64,000 nucleotides of DNA, taken from the NCBI GenBank assembly GCA_033032865.1, contig JAWHQI010000028.1, forward strand, positions 7,955,001 to 8,019,000, in the 5' to 3' direction. The stretch's first letter is position 1, and each line of letters opens with the position of its first letter. Below, piece by piece: positions 1-10,167 of this stretch. The stretch is from Dactylorhiza incarnata. Taxonomy: Eukaryota; Streptophyta; Magnoliopsida; Asparagales; Orchidaceae. The position numbers and the translations under genes were made by a program. Below the pieces are notes generated by a model, which saw only the letters and a list, made by a program, of their open reading frames with translations, was not told the DNA's origin and ran no database searches.

Positions 1-462
1 GCACAGCAGCCCTACACCTCAGGCTCAGCAGCCCTACACCTCAGAGTTATGTAACTCATACGACTCAGAAATCTCACAGATTTCCTACCTCAGACCTATC
101 AAGAAGTCCTACCACTCAAGCTGTCAACACAGTTTTTCACACAGGCTCAACAGCCTTTCACTCAGGCAACAATGCCTTACAAAGATATAAATGAGTTTGA
201 GCTAAATACAGAAAACAAAAGATTTACTCTTAGGTCTTCTGAGTCCTTTCTTCAGATCTGAAAAACAGCAGCTTCAGATTTGTATCACTTTGATCTTCTC
301 CTTCAACAAAGCAGAAGATCAACTTGCCCTTCTTGAGTTTGTACAGGAAGAGCTAACTAATCTCCCTTAGGAGATTAACTTCAGCTGCAGAGAACAACTT
401 CAACTGTCTGAAACGTGAATGCTCGATTGCGGCGTGCAGCAAAAGCTTCTCAATGGAACAGT
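1..462 (-). mobile_element. Copia LTR H, first part (split by element A)
   Basis: This stretch, rich in the phrase cctacctcag/cctacactcag, matches the LTR at 58645-59877 (block 58860-59100). It runs up to caatggaacagt, where element A interrupts it, and the same LTR resumes at 8606. The outer end lies beyond the window. The minus orientation is inferred from the related LTR of element I, whose polypurine tract is on its right side. Confidence 0.75.
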
Positions 463-2019
463 TGATGGCGCAAATCTCACACACCGCTATAGGCGGTAGC
501 TCGACTGCGGCACGAAACGGCAGTGTACCGATCGTTCAAGTAATATAAAACGAGGAGTAATCCCCGAGTATCGAATCTCTCAAGGAACACAGTAAGGTGG
601 AGTTTATTATCGAGGAAAGACTTGAGATTGAAGTCCTGCGAAAGGCGGAATGCGAATGAAAGGGCTTTGGGGGTTTGTGAATACTTAAAATAAATATTAC
701 CACTACTCCTATGCAATGCTGCTATGCAATGCTTCGATTGGTGAGATGGAGACTAGGCAGGCCTTGAGCGCGCTGCGTCGAAAGAGCGGATGGACGAGAA
801 GGCAAGCGGAGTGAGGGTCGCGAGCACCTCTTCGTCAAGCACGCCACTAGCAATTGCTAGTGCGGCACCGATCGTGGCGGTGGAATGGAAAATGAAATAA
901 AGCGCACCTAAAAGACACAAATGAACAAAATAATTTCATAAACATGAAATAAGCAACATTAGGCATGATTCATAGTGTTCATCATCAAGATAAAGAGAAT
1001 ACATCACACATAACCACAAAAATAGAGGAAAAAGGCAAGAGATACGACCGAATCTGGAGTCTCATTGTAGATTTACGGTAGGAAGCACCGGGTTGTCAAT
1101 CCGCGTCCTAGCTCGGTCCCAACTGCGTCCGGGGTAGAAGAGGGCTGTCACACCTCCCAATGGACCCGTCTTCTCCAGCGATTTACAATCCGGCCACGTC
1201 TATTGCGGAGAACCTCTTCCTTAGCGGTCAAAGTGAGTGTAGGAACCCTTCCTTTAAGCCTTTGGATGATGGAGGAGGCCTAGGGGGTGAAAATCCCCTG
1301 AAAACGGCGAAAACGGCAGACTGAACGGAGCAGAGTTGCGTGATCCCGACCTAATTCGCGAACAGGTCAATAAATAGGCGCTGGATTAAACACTGCGCAC
1401 GATCATTGGCGCACGACCAGTGGTCGTGCGTCGTGCGCACTGGAATCCTGCGATCGTGCGCACTGCCTGGACAGAACCTGCACGAGATGAAATCATAAAA
1501 TAAAATGTTCGCACGACCAGTGGCGCACGACCATTGGTCGTGCGCACTAGCGTCGGTGGTCGTGCGCAATAGGTGAGACAGAACTCATAAAATTACTATT
1601 AAGTGCGCACGGACAGTGGCGCACGACCGGTGGTCGTGCGCACTGGAGTTGATGGTCGTGCGCACTGCACCAGACAGAACTCGTAAAAAGGGGTTAAGTG
1701 CGCACGATCAGTGGCGCATGACCGGTGGTCGTGCGCACTAGAACAAGTGATCGTGCGCAGTGTTCCTGTGCAGAATTGCACCGGAAACACTTGCACGCCT
1801 CCTATTCCAGCACAAACACAGATCTAGCCACCGAAAGTGGCACTTAACAACATATGAGTACTATGAAAGGAAATAAACACGAAAACACACCAAAGTGGGC
1901 CAAAATGTGCACCTAGCATGGGTTATCAATTATAAACTATAATAAGGCTAAAGTGCGTGATATTGACTAAATAATGGCCCGGATGAGTCCATGAAGGTGT
2001 ATATAATCAGGACTCATCA
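463..2019 (-). repeat. Element A, 3' LTR
   Basis: A 1557-bp direct repeat of 7051-8600. It starts tgatggcgc and ends ggactcatca. It is 7 bp longer than its partner because of an extra tcgtgcg near 1427-1440, inside the palindromic word array. Small ORFs within it are reading frames through the array and are not genes. Confidence 0.93.
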
Positions 2020-3918
2020 CACCCCCAGACTTAACTATTTGCGCGTCCCGAGCAAACTAATCCGGCGGAAGTTGAAAAAGATAATTAAAATAGCGAATTA
2101 CGCAGGGGAGTACAGTGCGAAGTAACATACGCATGCGAGTAGGAATTCTAGTAGAAGAAGATTCTAGCTATGCTAACTAATTTACGTAAGTACTAAAGCG
2201 TAATCAAAGATTTAATTGTACTCAGTGGGTGAATTATGAAGAATTTGACGATCATGCCCGGTATGAAAGTGACGAGACGCTGAGGCGGGTGTTGCAAAAG
2301 ATCAGGGCTTAGGAATAACTCCGCTGAAATCCATCAACGTCGTGAACCATACGCTTGCCCGGTCACACTCTCTCCACGGCGCTAGCAAACTCGCAAGTCA
2401 AATCAGTAGGACTTATAGGATTAAAACGGGGCTTAGGTTACGGAATGATATGCAAAGATAAACATGACGGCTACGCAACCCAAATGAGCCAACGGCACAC
2501 TGCACCTTGCAAAACCAAACAACTATGCTCGTGTGACACACCCCCAGACTTATCATGAAAACCAGGTGTGCACACAGCCTACTTTACAAATACCAACAGA
2601 TTTTTCTCTTTAGCTTGGGAGGATTATTTTCAGGATACTCTTCTTTTTTTTTTCTTTTATATATTTTTCTTCTTTCAAGCAACCTCCAGTTGGTTCAAAA
2701 TCAGCGGATAGACATTATTTTCTCTTCAAAACACAATGATACCACACACCACACAAGTTGGAAATTATGAGCACAGTTAAAACATATTTTGGTTGCGGGC
2801 GTAGGATAGGCTTCAGGCTTTGGTGGATGAGGAGGAGCTGAACATAAAAATGGTAGGCACAAATTTGGCTTGCAAAGGCGAATGAAAGGGGCATGGAATA
2901 ACAAAGCTCAAACTAGCCAAATGGTGGCCTACATCATGCTTGACTCAATAAGTAGCTCTCACCCATGCTTCAAGAGTCGCTTGGGGCAAGTTCTTAGCCC
3001 ACGAGAAAGATAAACCTTCCTCCCGACTCGAGCAACACACGTTTAGCGACCGCACACACACAACACCGGGTTATCATCAATTTCATTCGAATTCACCACT
3101 TGAGTACATTAAATCTAAATTTACGCAGAGATACTACACATAAATTAAATGCATAAAGAAAATCTAATTCTACGCAAATTCTACTATAGCATGCGAAGCG
3201 ACTAGAACACTACATGAGTCGACATTGCGCTCCAAATAATAATTCCTGTGTTAATAGCCTATTTCACCTTCCAACCAGACTAGCTTAAACGGAACAACAC
3301 AACAAGATAAGCACACACTCAAGTGGGTGAAATGGTATGTGAAGCAAGAAAACAATGATAATGAGAATGATAAACAAAAATCAACCATCTAGCATGCAAT
3401 GCAACTCGTGCACAGTGGATAACAACACTCGCTCCCCCAGACTTAAGCTAAGCAATATATCTAGAAGTTGAAGCTAAAAGAGGGAAGGAAGTGTTACCCA
3501 ATGCTCAGAAATGAGCATACCAGACGATTGGCGATAAGATCAAAAATAGTCCGCAACATCCGCCATCTCAAGGAACCAAGGCCACCTGGAAATTAGATAC
3601 TAGAACAACAAAAATAGTAAAAACTGGATTAAAACAAGTGAGAGCACAACAAATCAAGAAATCTGGGTTATCACCCATGGGGTAAACCTATTCCTGCAAT
3701 TAATATTGACCACTCGCACACAAAATAAGGGAACAGAAAAAGCTGAATAAATAAAACTATGCCCAGAGGAGCATTCCATAAACAAAGTGTTATTATTACA
3801 AACATAACAAGAGCAAGAGTTCACATGTCTTGACAAAAGACCTAAAAAAAAAAAAAAAAAAAAAACAAGGGAAAAACAGACAACATAGCCAAGAATAGCT
3901 CGCATGCGGGGGAAAAGA
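2020..3918 (-). other. Element A, polypurine tract and 3' untranslated region
   Basis: The G-rich tract taagtctgggggtg (minus strand, 2020-2033) directly abuts the LTR and fits the plus-strand primer. The next ~1.9 kb is non-coding and closely matches the 3' region of element B (16263-17780). A more diverged relative occupies 22150-23675 in C. A poly-A run lies at 3843-3866. Short ORFs here (2355-2904, for example) are unsupported. Confidence 0.75.
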
Positions 3919-5187
3919 TCACTCGTCGTCGCTATCGCTGTCAATAACCACAACAGGCGGCGACCGGCGGGAAGATGAAGCGGCACGACCCGGAGGTGGA
4001 GGAATATTTAGTCCGCCCCGCAGCGCTTGCTGATAAACGAAGTCCGTGAGCCAGTACTGGTTTGCCTCCAGATCGGAGAGGCGTCGATCAAAACTGGGCA
4101 CTTCCGGTGCTCTTGAAGAACTGCCTTCCTCCTTGGCTCTCCGCCCATGCTGAGATGAATGACTCCGCGGCTGCGGAAGAACTACCTCTCGGTGAGTATT
4201 CGGCGGCTCAGCCGGCTCTCCCTGCTCCTCGTCACCCTGCCTCTCCCTAGGCGTATCTCCAGGCATCACAACCACAAAACGTTTGCTATTCTTCTTCCCC
4301 ACGACCCGCAACAAGTGGAAACTCACCATGGTGGCCCGCGTGATAGAGGAGGGTGCAGTCACCTGCACCATCGGAGGCAGATGACTCCAAACCCCCAAGC
4401 TTTTGGCAATGCGGGTGATGTAGTAAGCACCGCCAATGGCACCAGTGAGACCGTAGGTGGCCTCGTGGTGGAAGAAGAAAGCCAACATGTAGCCGAGATG
4501 CAAAGGTTGCCGAAATTCCATACTATAGAGGGCGATAAGATCTTGCCACCCCACTACATTCTGACTAAGCGCACGGGCAACAAGAGAATGGCTGAGGACG
4601 TGCTGCAGGTAACGGAGAGCAGGTGCGACGATCCATGTGGATTTGCTTTTTCTGGCCACATATTCCTCATCACGACCCGTGAGGGCACACCATGCGGCAC
4701 GCGGAGTAACCCCATCAGGGAAGGAGACGTCCAAGTCCAGAAACGGGATCGTCGCGGCCTCGGCTTCAGTGTAGAATCCAGCGCACACCGCCAACTCGGA
4801 TAAAGAGAGAGTGAAAACCTTGCCCAAAATCCGAAAAGAACACTTTCCCGGACGTTGACCGGAGGGCAAAACTTCCCACTCAAATGTAGAAAGAAATTCC
4901 AAGGTGAGCTCCCGGTAGCCGAGATCATCGCACCCGAGCACCCCACTCCAATGATCGAAAGAATAACGTTGGAGGACGGCCGCCCCCAACTCCCCATTGT
5001 CGCCGATAGAGTTCAATTCGTTCCAATCCACTAGACGTTGCGATAGGAACGGCTTCTCCTTGAGAGAATTGAATCGCCTTGTGTGCGAATCTTTGGAAAA
5101 GGTAGCCATCCTAGCAAGGATCTGAGCGGGAGAGGCGGAAGTGCGGCCGGAGCGTTGGTAGACATTTTGGCGATCCCTAGAGCTCAT
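3919..5187 (-). CDS. 422-residue ORF in env position of element A (Athila ORF-1-like)
   Basis: An uninterrupted ORF located after the two-knuckle ORF and before the 3' LTR, where Athila-group elements often carry an extra or env-like ORF. Residues ~70-270 hold a globular region (FEWEVLP, FTLSLSELAVCAGF, LGYMLAFFFHHEA) that resembles the plant Athila ORF-1 / 'putative plant transposon protein' family. That match is from memory of the family and is moderate. The last ~110 residues are charged and low in complexity, ending in an Asp/Ser-rich tail (DSDSDDE). I see no signal peptide and no convincing transmembrane segment, so an envelope role is not supported by the sequence. The ATG is preceded by a CT-rich leader and by an internal copy of the LTR word array (5374-5432). 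Function unknown. Confidence 0.75.
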   Translation of the reverse strand: MSSRDRQNVYQRSGRTSASPAQILARMATFSKDSHTRRFNSLKEKPFLSQRLVDWNELNSIGDNGELGAAVLQRYSFDHWSGVLGCDDLGYRELTLEFLSTFEWEVLPSGQRPGKCSFRILGKVFTLSLSELAVCAGFYTEAEAATIPFLDLDVSFPDGVTPRAAWCALTGRDEEYVARKSKSTWIVAPALRYLQHVLSHSLVARALSQNVVGWQDLIALYSMEFRQPLHLGYMLAFFFHHEATYGLTGAIGGAYYITRIAKSLGVWSHLPPMVQVTAPSSITRATMVSFHLLRVVGKKNSKRFVVVMPGDTPRERQGDEEQGEPAEPPNTHREVVLPQPRSHSSQHGRRAKEEGSSSRAPEVPSFDRRLSDLEANQYWLTDFVYQQALRGGLNIPPPPGRAASSSRRSPPVVVIDSDSDDE

Positions 5188-5373
5188 GGCGGAAGGAGGG
5201 CAAAGGAGAGCAAAGAAAGGAAGAGGAAGGAAATGGACTCACCGGAAGGAAGGGAAGGAGGCGCACGATCGGCGGCGAAGGGGAAGAACGGCGCACGGGC
5301 GATCGCGAAGAAGAACCCTAGGTCGTGCGTGAAAGGCTCGGGCGGACGGGTTTTTTAAAAAAAAAATCTGGGC

Positions 5374-5432
5374 CGATCGCACGACCAGTGATCGTGCGCG
5401 ATAAGTAGTGCGCACGACCAGTGATCGTGCGC
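5374..5432 (-). promoter_or_regulatory. Internal copy of the LTR palindromic word in element A
   Basis: Two inverted units of the gcgcacgacc / ggtcgtgcgc type sit about 190 bp upstream of the 422-residue ORF. This is the same word that fills U3 of A, B and C. On the minus strand it is followed by a T/A-rich TATA-like stretch (5350-5370) and a CT-rich leader. An internal promoter is an inference. Confidence 0.55.
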
Positions 5433-5642
5433 AATAGGAATTTTTTCAGCGGCCAAAATTTTTAGTGAAAACGCCAATCACCATGCAGTTTACGCACAAA
5501 CAAGAGTCAGCACACGCAGCGAGACATTCATAGCCTTAACAAAAACTCAACTAAATCAAACAAAATAAAGTTTCAGGAAAAATAAGGATAACTACTGGGG
5601 TTTATGTCATCCCAACACGACTTATTCGAATATATAAAAGTT

Positions 5643-6875
5643 CTAGCTAATGGGTTTATGGAAAGAAAAGTGCACAAGTAACTGTTCTAATATGCGCATC
5701 GGTAGCGGGTACCGATACGGAGACAGAACAGTCACCCCTCTACCTAAATAATAATACCTGCTAAACACAAGTAGAGGGAAAAGAAAGTAAGAAGAGGAGG
5801 AGGCCTGGTCCTCACTCATCTCACCAAAACTATCCTTGCACAGCAAGGTATCGTCCACAGCAGGTCCGCAGGAGGAGAAGGCAATGAGTGAGGCTTCCTC
5901 TATGGAGGAAGGATCAACCTCCTCACATGAAAGGATACACTCATCATTGACTTGAGCACAAAGCTCCAAGTCCTCCTGGGGCACCTGTACGGACTCAACC
6001 TGCACCGGCTCGAATGAAGAAGGGGGATCAAGAACTAAAGAAGACGAAGGACATAAATAAACATCAATCGGGGGAGTGGTCCCGGTCTCACTCCCATCAG
6101 GTTGGGGAAGTAAAATAATGTTAGCATTGTCATTAATGCTACAAGAGTCGGTGGGATCAACGGTGGCCAGGCTTAGGATTTGGACTTCCTCCACCGGTGT
6201 TGAGGAAAACTCCTCTTCACCTAGAAGGTTGTCCTCCTCCATAGGAATAGGCACAACACTAAGATCAACCGCCTCCTCTTGTGACACCTCATCGACAATG
6301 TCGTCGGAGACGAGCGTAGTATGCACAATAGCGGGAAGAATCGGTTCCACAAGAAGTGGTGGATGCACTGGGAGAATAGATTCAGCCATGTCGGTGCCCA
6401 AATCAGCCACACATCTGGTGACTGTGTCAACGCCATACCCTTCAAGATGTGAAGGTGGCAAAGACACAAAACCGGATGTTGAAGGTGTGCCGCAAGAGTT
6501 AGGAGTTGGGACGATCCGGATATCCGGCTCGTCATCCTCATCCAATTGGCGACGAAAAGCAGCACAATCCTTCAGGGCATGATCTGTGCTCCGACAAAAC
6601 TGGCACTGCCTAGCGGGCTTCTTTGGCACAGCGGGGGCTGGAGCCGAAAAGAAGTACGACGGTAAAGGCTCAGCAGAGTAGCCATAAGACTTACGCGCAC
6701 CATAAGAGGTACCAGACGAAGTCGGTGCTCCATATGCTGGGCGAGAAGAATTATGCCTACTATTCTCCGTAGGGCATTCATCACTAGAGTGGGAGGTAGC
6801 TCCACACCAACGGCAACGGAAATTGAATTGTGCCCACATAATGTGAAGATAAAACGCTTCAAACAAAATGTGCAA
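5643..6875 (-). CDS. Two-CCHC-knuckle acidic protein (410 aa) of element A
   Basis: The first ORF downstream of the primer site. Two knuckles of the form C-x2-C-x4-H-x4-C are visible: CRWCGATSHSSDEC (residues ~21-34) and CQFCRSTDHALKDC (~92-105). The rest is acidic and Ser/Pro-rich (DEDDEPDI, PIPMEEDNLLGEEEF) and resembles no enzyme. C encodes a clearly homologous 411-residue protein in the same position, so this is a conserved product of the family. Knuckles suggest nucleic-acid binding, as in retroviral nucleocapsid. The usual gypsy gag fold is not recognisable. The annotated start is the first ATG; a second in-frame ATG lies 12 codons later, still before the first knuckle. Confidence 0.8.
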   Translation of the reverse strand: MHILFEAFYLHIMWAQFNFRCRWCGATSHSSDECPTENSRHNSSRPAYGAPTSSGTSYGARKSYGYSAEPLPSYFFSAPAPAVPKKPARQCQFCRSTDHALKDCAAFRRQLDEDDEPDIRIVPTPNSCGTPSTSGFVSLPPSHLEGYGVDTVTRCVADLGTDMAESILPVHPPLLVEPILPAIVHTTLVSDDIVDEVSQEEAVDLSVVPIPMEEDNLLGEEEFSSTPVEEVQILSLATVDPTDSCSINDNANIILLPQPDGSETGTTPPIDVYLCPSSSLVLDPPSSFEPVQVESVQVPQEDLELCAQVNDECILSCEEVDPSSIEEASLIAFSSCGPAVDDTLLCKDSFGEMSEDQASSSSYFLFPLLVFSRYYYLGRGVTVLSPYRYPLPMRILEQLLVHFSFHKPIS

Positions 6876-7026
6876 AATACTTCTCCTAACAAAAATTACT
6901 AAAGCAACCTGATAAAATCAAGAAAAAGGAATAAAAAGACAGAAATAAAAATAAAAGATGCAATTTACAAATGAAAAGGGCTTCTCTCTCAGATTCTCCC
7001 TCTCCAGAAAACTCACACGACTGTGT

Positions 7027-7044
7027 TCCCCGGCAACGGCGCCA
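7027..7044 (-). other. Primer binding site of element A (tRNA-Asp type)
   Basis: Minus strand tggcgccgttgccgggga, six bases inside the right LTR. It is complementary to the 3' end of plant tRNA-Asp including CCA, as known for Athila-group elements. It fixes the minus orientation. Confidence 0.9.
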
Positions 7045-7050
7045 AAAACT

Positions 7051-8600
7051 TGATGGCGCAAATCTCACACACCGCTATAGGCGGTAGCTCGACTGCGGCA
7101 CGAAACGGCAGTGTACCGATCGTTCAAGTAATATAAAACGAGGAGTAATCCCCGAGTATCGAATCTCTCAAGGAACACAGTAAGGTGGAGTTTATTATCG
7201 AGGAAAGACTTGAGATTGAAGTCCTGCGAAAGGCGGAATGCGAATGAAAGGGCTTTGGGGGTTTGTGAATACTTAAAATAAATATTACCACTACTCCTAT
7301 GCAATGCTGCTATGCAATGCTTCGATTGGTGAGATGGAGACTAGGCAGGCCTTGAGCGCGCTGCGTCGAAAGAGCGGATGGACGAGAAGGCAAGCGGAGT
7401 GAGGGTCGCGAGCACCTCTTCGTCAAGCACGCCACTAGCAATTGCTAGTGCGGCACCGATCGTGGCGGTGGAATGGAAAATGAAATAAAGCGCACCTCAA
7501 TGACACAAATGAACAAAATAATTTCATAAACATGAAATAAGCAACATTAGGCATGATTCATAGTGTTCATCATCAAGATAAAGAGAATACATCACACATA
7601 ACCACAAAAATAGAGGAAAAAGGCAAGAGATACGACCGAATCTGGAGTCTCGTTGTAGATTTACGGTAGGAAGCACCGGGTTGTCAATCCGCGTCCTAGC
7701 TCGGTCCCAACTGCGTCCGGGGTAGAAGAGGGCTGTCACACCTCCCAATGGACCCGTCTTCTCCAGCGATTTACAATCCGGCCACGTCTATTGCGGAGAA
7801 CCTCTTCCTTAGCGGTCAAAGTGAGTGTAGGAACCCTTCCTTTAAGCCTTTGGATGATGGAGGAGGCCTAGGGGGTGAAAATCCCCTGAAAACGGCGAAA
7901 ACGGCGGACTGAACGGAGCAGAGTTGCGTGATCCCGACCTAATTCGCGAACAGGTCAATAAATAGGCGCTGGATTAAACACTGCGCACGATCATTGGCGC
8001 ACGACCAGTGGTCGTGCGCACTGGAATCCTGCGATCGTGCGCACTGCCTGGACAGAACCTGCACGAGATGAAATCATAAAATAAAATGTTCGCACGACCA
8101 GTGGCGCACGACCATTGGTCGTGCGCACTAGCGTCGGTGGTCGTGCGCAATAGGTGAGACAGAACTCATAAAATTACTATTAAGTGCGCACGGACAGTGG
8201 CGCACGACCGGTGGTCGTGCGCACTGGAGTTGATGGTCGTGCGCACTGCACCAGACAGAACTCGTAAAAAGGGGTTAAGTGCGCACGATCAGTGGCGCAC
8301 GACCGGTGGTCGTGCGCACTAGAACAAGTGATCGTGCGCAGTGTTCCTGTGCAGAATTGCACCGGAAACACTTGCACGCCTCCTATTCCAGCACAAACAC
8401 AGATCTAGCCACCGAAAGTGGCACTTAACAACATATGAGTACTATGAAAGGAAATAAACACGAAAACACACCAAAGTGGGCCAAAATGTGCACCTAGCAT
8501 GGGTTATCAATTATAAACTATAATAAGGCTAAAGTGCGTGATATTGACTAAATAATGGCCCGGATGAGTCCATGAAGGTGTATATAATCAGGACTCATCA
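7051..8600 (-). repeat. Element A, 5' LTR
   Basis: A 1550-bp LTR, partner of 463-2019. On the minus strand it starts TGATGAGTCC and ends GCGCCATCA. The word array lies at about 7980-8345. A TATA-like CCTATTTATTG lies at 7956-7967 just downstream of the array, followed by R/U5. The U3 half matches B, whereas the R/U5 half matches C. Confidence 0.93.
7980..8345 (-). promoter_or_regulatory. Palindromic word array in U3 of element A
   Basis: A tandem set of inverted units with 10-bp arms GCGCACGACC and GGTCGTGCGC around a 3-bp centre (agt, att or ggt). Single arms and a spacer containing cagacagaactc separate them. The array ends immediately upstream of the TATA-like box. The equivalent in the 3' LTR is at about 1383-1762. 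Confidence 0.8.
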
Positions 8601-9122
8601 ACAGTACTTGTTGTTGTGCCCTAGCTTCTTCTTTTATACCTCCAGAAGGCTTCAATGGCTATATCGATCCTCCTGACACAGTATGGGTCAGATTGGACTT
8701 GCTTTTCCCTCTTAATTGTTATTTGCGCCAAAAGTAGAACCCGTCAACACATTTGGATCTGTCTCAGCAGTTGGGCTGAGACAGCATCCAGTCTCAGCGG
8801 TTGGGCTGAGACAGCTTCCAGTCTCAGCGGCAGCTCTAGTCCCCTTCTTAGCGGTTGCTCCAGTCTCCTTCTTAGTGGATCCGCTGAGACGGCTCCTCGT
8901 CTCAGCGGTTCTGACCCATCGTCTCAGCGGTTATGCTGAGACAGATCTTCATCTCCTTGTAGATGATTTCTTCTTATCTAAGGCCATGTTTGGCCCTTCC
9001 TTTTGAGTCACCTGTGCCTGTATATCCTACACAAGTATAGCTTTGTTAAATACAATATTTTCTTAAAATTGAGAGTGATGCCTCTTCAAATCAAGGTAAT
9101 ATTGAGGACAATATACCCAAGA
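8601..9122 (-). mobile_element. Copia LTR H, second part
   Basis: It resumes after the ACAGT duplication and runs to atatacccaa. It matches 59330-59877 of element I, including the TATA box (minus ggtataaaag, 8631-8640) and the segment cctcttcaaatcaagg near the LTR start. The expected TGTTGGG terminus reads TCTTGGG here. Confidence 0.75.
8758..8943 (-). promoter_or_regulatory. GTCTCAGC/GCTGAGAC word array in LTR H
   Basis: Repeated inverted units gtctcagc-N6-gctgagac (8-bp arms) lie upstream of the TATA box at 8631-8640 on the minus strand. The family member in element I has the same array at 59526-59716. Confidence 0.75.
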
Positions 9123-10167
9123 GTTACAATCAGGTTCTAAGAATGCGAGCACGATAGGCCACTGCTCGTTACAATGAGAGAGAGCGAGGGAGCTCGAAGG
9201 CGACAGACTGCCTCTCGGAAAGCTAAATATTTCTTCTGAGAACTGTCCTGGGAACGAAAGTGAGAATGCTGGTGAGAATAAAAGTGAGAATGTCGAGTCA
9301 CCTTTCGAGACCTGAAGGAGATCTTCAAAGCTTCGAAGGAGATCTTCGAAGCGTGAAGGGGATCTTCGAGCACCGAAGGAGAACTCAAGGGAAATCTTCC
9401 ACAGAGCTCTCCCGGGTGTAGAAGGCAAGGTGTCTTGAAATGAAAGCTCTTGGCTCCTTTTATAGCTTTGGGCAGGGGTAGCCTGGTAATTTCATCGTTG
9501 TAACCACCGTAACTACCATACAAATGAATCGCGTTTGCCTATTTGGGGCACCTGGATCACCATTTTTCGTAAATGACAGTCTCACCCTTCCGGCAGTTCG
9601 GGCAGTTCGGGCAGTTCGGGCAGCTTCGTTGAAGGTAAAAAAGACGATGGACGGTTCCTAAAATCTGAGAAATTAGAAAGATAAAATGTGAGCATGTCAG
9701 AAATGTGGAAGTGTTCTGAGCGCGCTCAGAAGCATTCTGAGCGTGCAACGAACACAGAGGCGTCCTGAATGTGCTCAGAAGTATTCTGAGCGCTCCATGA
9801 CCGTGGAAGCGTGGGGGAATCGTACCACTAAGGGGAAAATGATCTCTGACTCCTCTTGTTAAAGGGGGATGCGGTTTCAGCCGCATCCCTAGCGGGAAGG
9901 GGCTAGGCCGCACCCTCTCCCCATGGGGGTGCTGTTTGGTCGTACCCCATCATAGGGGGTGCGCCTTGGCTGCACCCCCTATGGGGGGTGCGGTTCGGCC
10001 GCACCCCCTCATGAAGGGGGGGTGCGGTTTGGCTGCACCCCCCTATGGAGATGGTGCAGCTTGACCCTCAGGCAGGGAGCGAGCTGTCCGCAACCCACTT
10101 TGTGGGGTGTTGACTAACCACACCCCAATAGTGGGGTCCGGTCTTTGGGCTTTGACCGACTCTAACA
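9123..10167 (-). mobile_element. LTR-like block L
   Basis: On the minus strand it starts TGTTAGAGTC (10167) and carries two word arrays, then a TATA box agctataaaagg (9456-9466), then about 330 bp of leader-like sequence running into LTR H. No coding region and no target duplication were resolved, so it may be a solo or truncated LTR into which H inserted. ORFs at 9063-9913 are low-complexity frames. Confidence 0.5.
9853..10140 (-). promoter_or_regulatory. GGGGGTGCGG/CCGCACCCCC array in block L
   Basis: Repeated inverted words with 10-bp arms GGGGGTGCGG and CCGCACCCCC (clearest at 9985-10010). A second set, ctgagcgcgctcag / attctgagcg, lies at 9717-9806. Both are upstream of the minus-strand TATA box at 9456-9466. 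Confidence 0.65.

Larger units (their letters stand above)
463..8600 (-). mobile_element. Element A: pol-less Athila-like gypsy retrotransposon
   Basis: A complete element bounded by two long LTRs (463-2019 and 7051-8600). Its ends are TGATG...CATCA and it is flanked by a perfect 5-bp duplication, ACAGT (458-462 and 8601-8605). A tRNA-Asp-type primer site next to the right LTR and a G-rich tract next to the left LTR set the minus orientation. Between them are two ORFs, a two-knuckle protein and a 422-residue protein. No protease, reverse transcriptase or integrase is present, so the element must rely on another element, plausibly one like B. The LTRs differ by roughly six substitutions and one 7-bp indel by eye, implying a fairly recent insertion into LTR H. 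Confidence 0.93.

Noticed and set aside
1351..1796. Small minus-strand ORFs with repeated TTDRAHD/SCATDRAH-like phrases in the LTRs of A and B (also 8180-8377, 15842-16039, 30564-30761)
   Set aside because: They are the palindromic DNA word array read in a frame; they recur in every LTR copy and have no independent protein features.
4159..4803. 214-residue plus-strand ORF inside element A
   Set aside because: Antisense shadow of the 422-residue ORF.
6076..6582. 168-residue plus-strand Ser/Thr-rich ORF
   Set aside because: Antisense shadow of the two-knuckle ORF; the same shadow appears opposite the C copy (21113-21508).
7027..7044. Fragment of a tRNA-Asp gene
   Set aside because: Only the 18 bases complementary to the tRNA 3' end are present, next to an LTR: it is a primer binding site.
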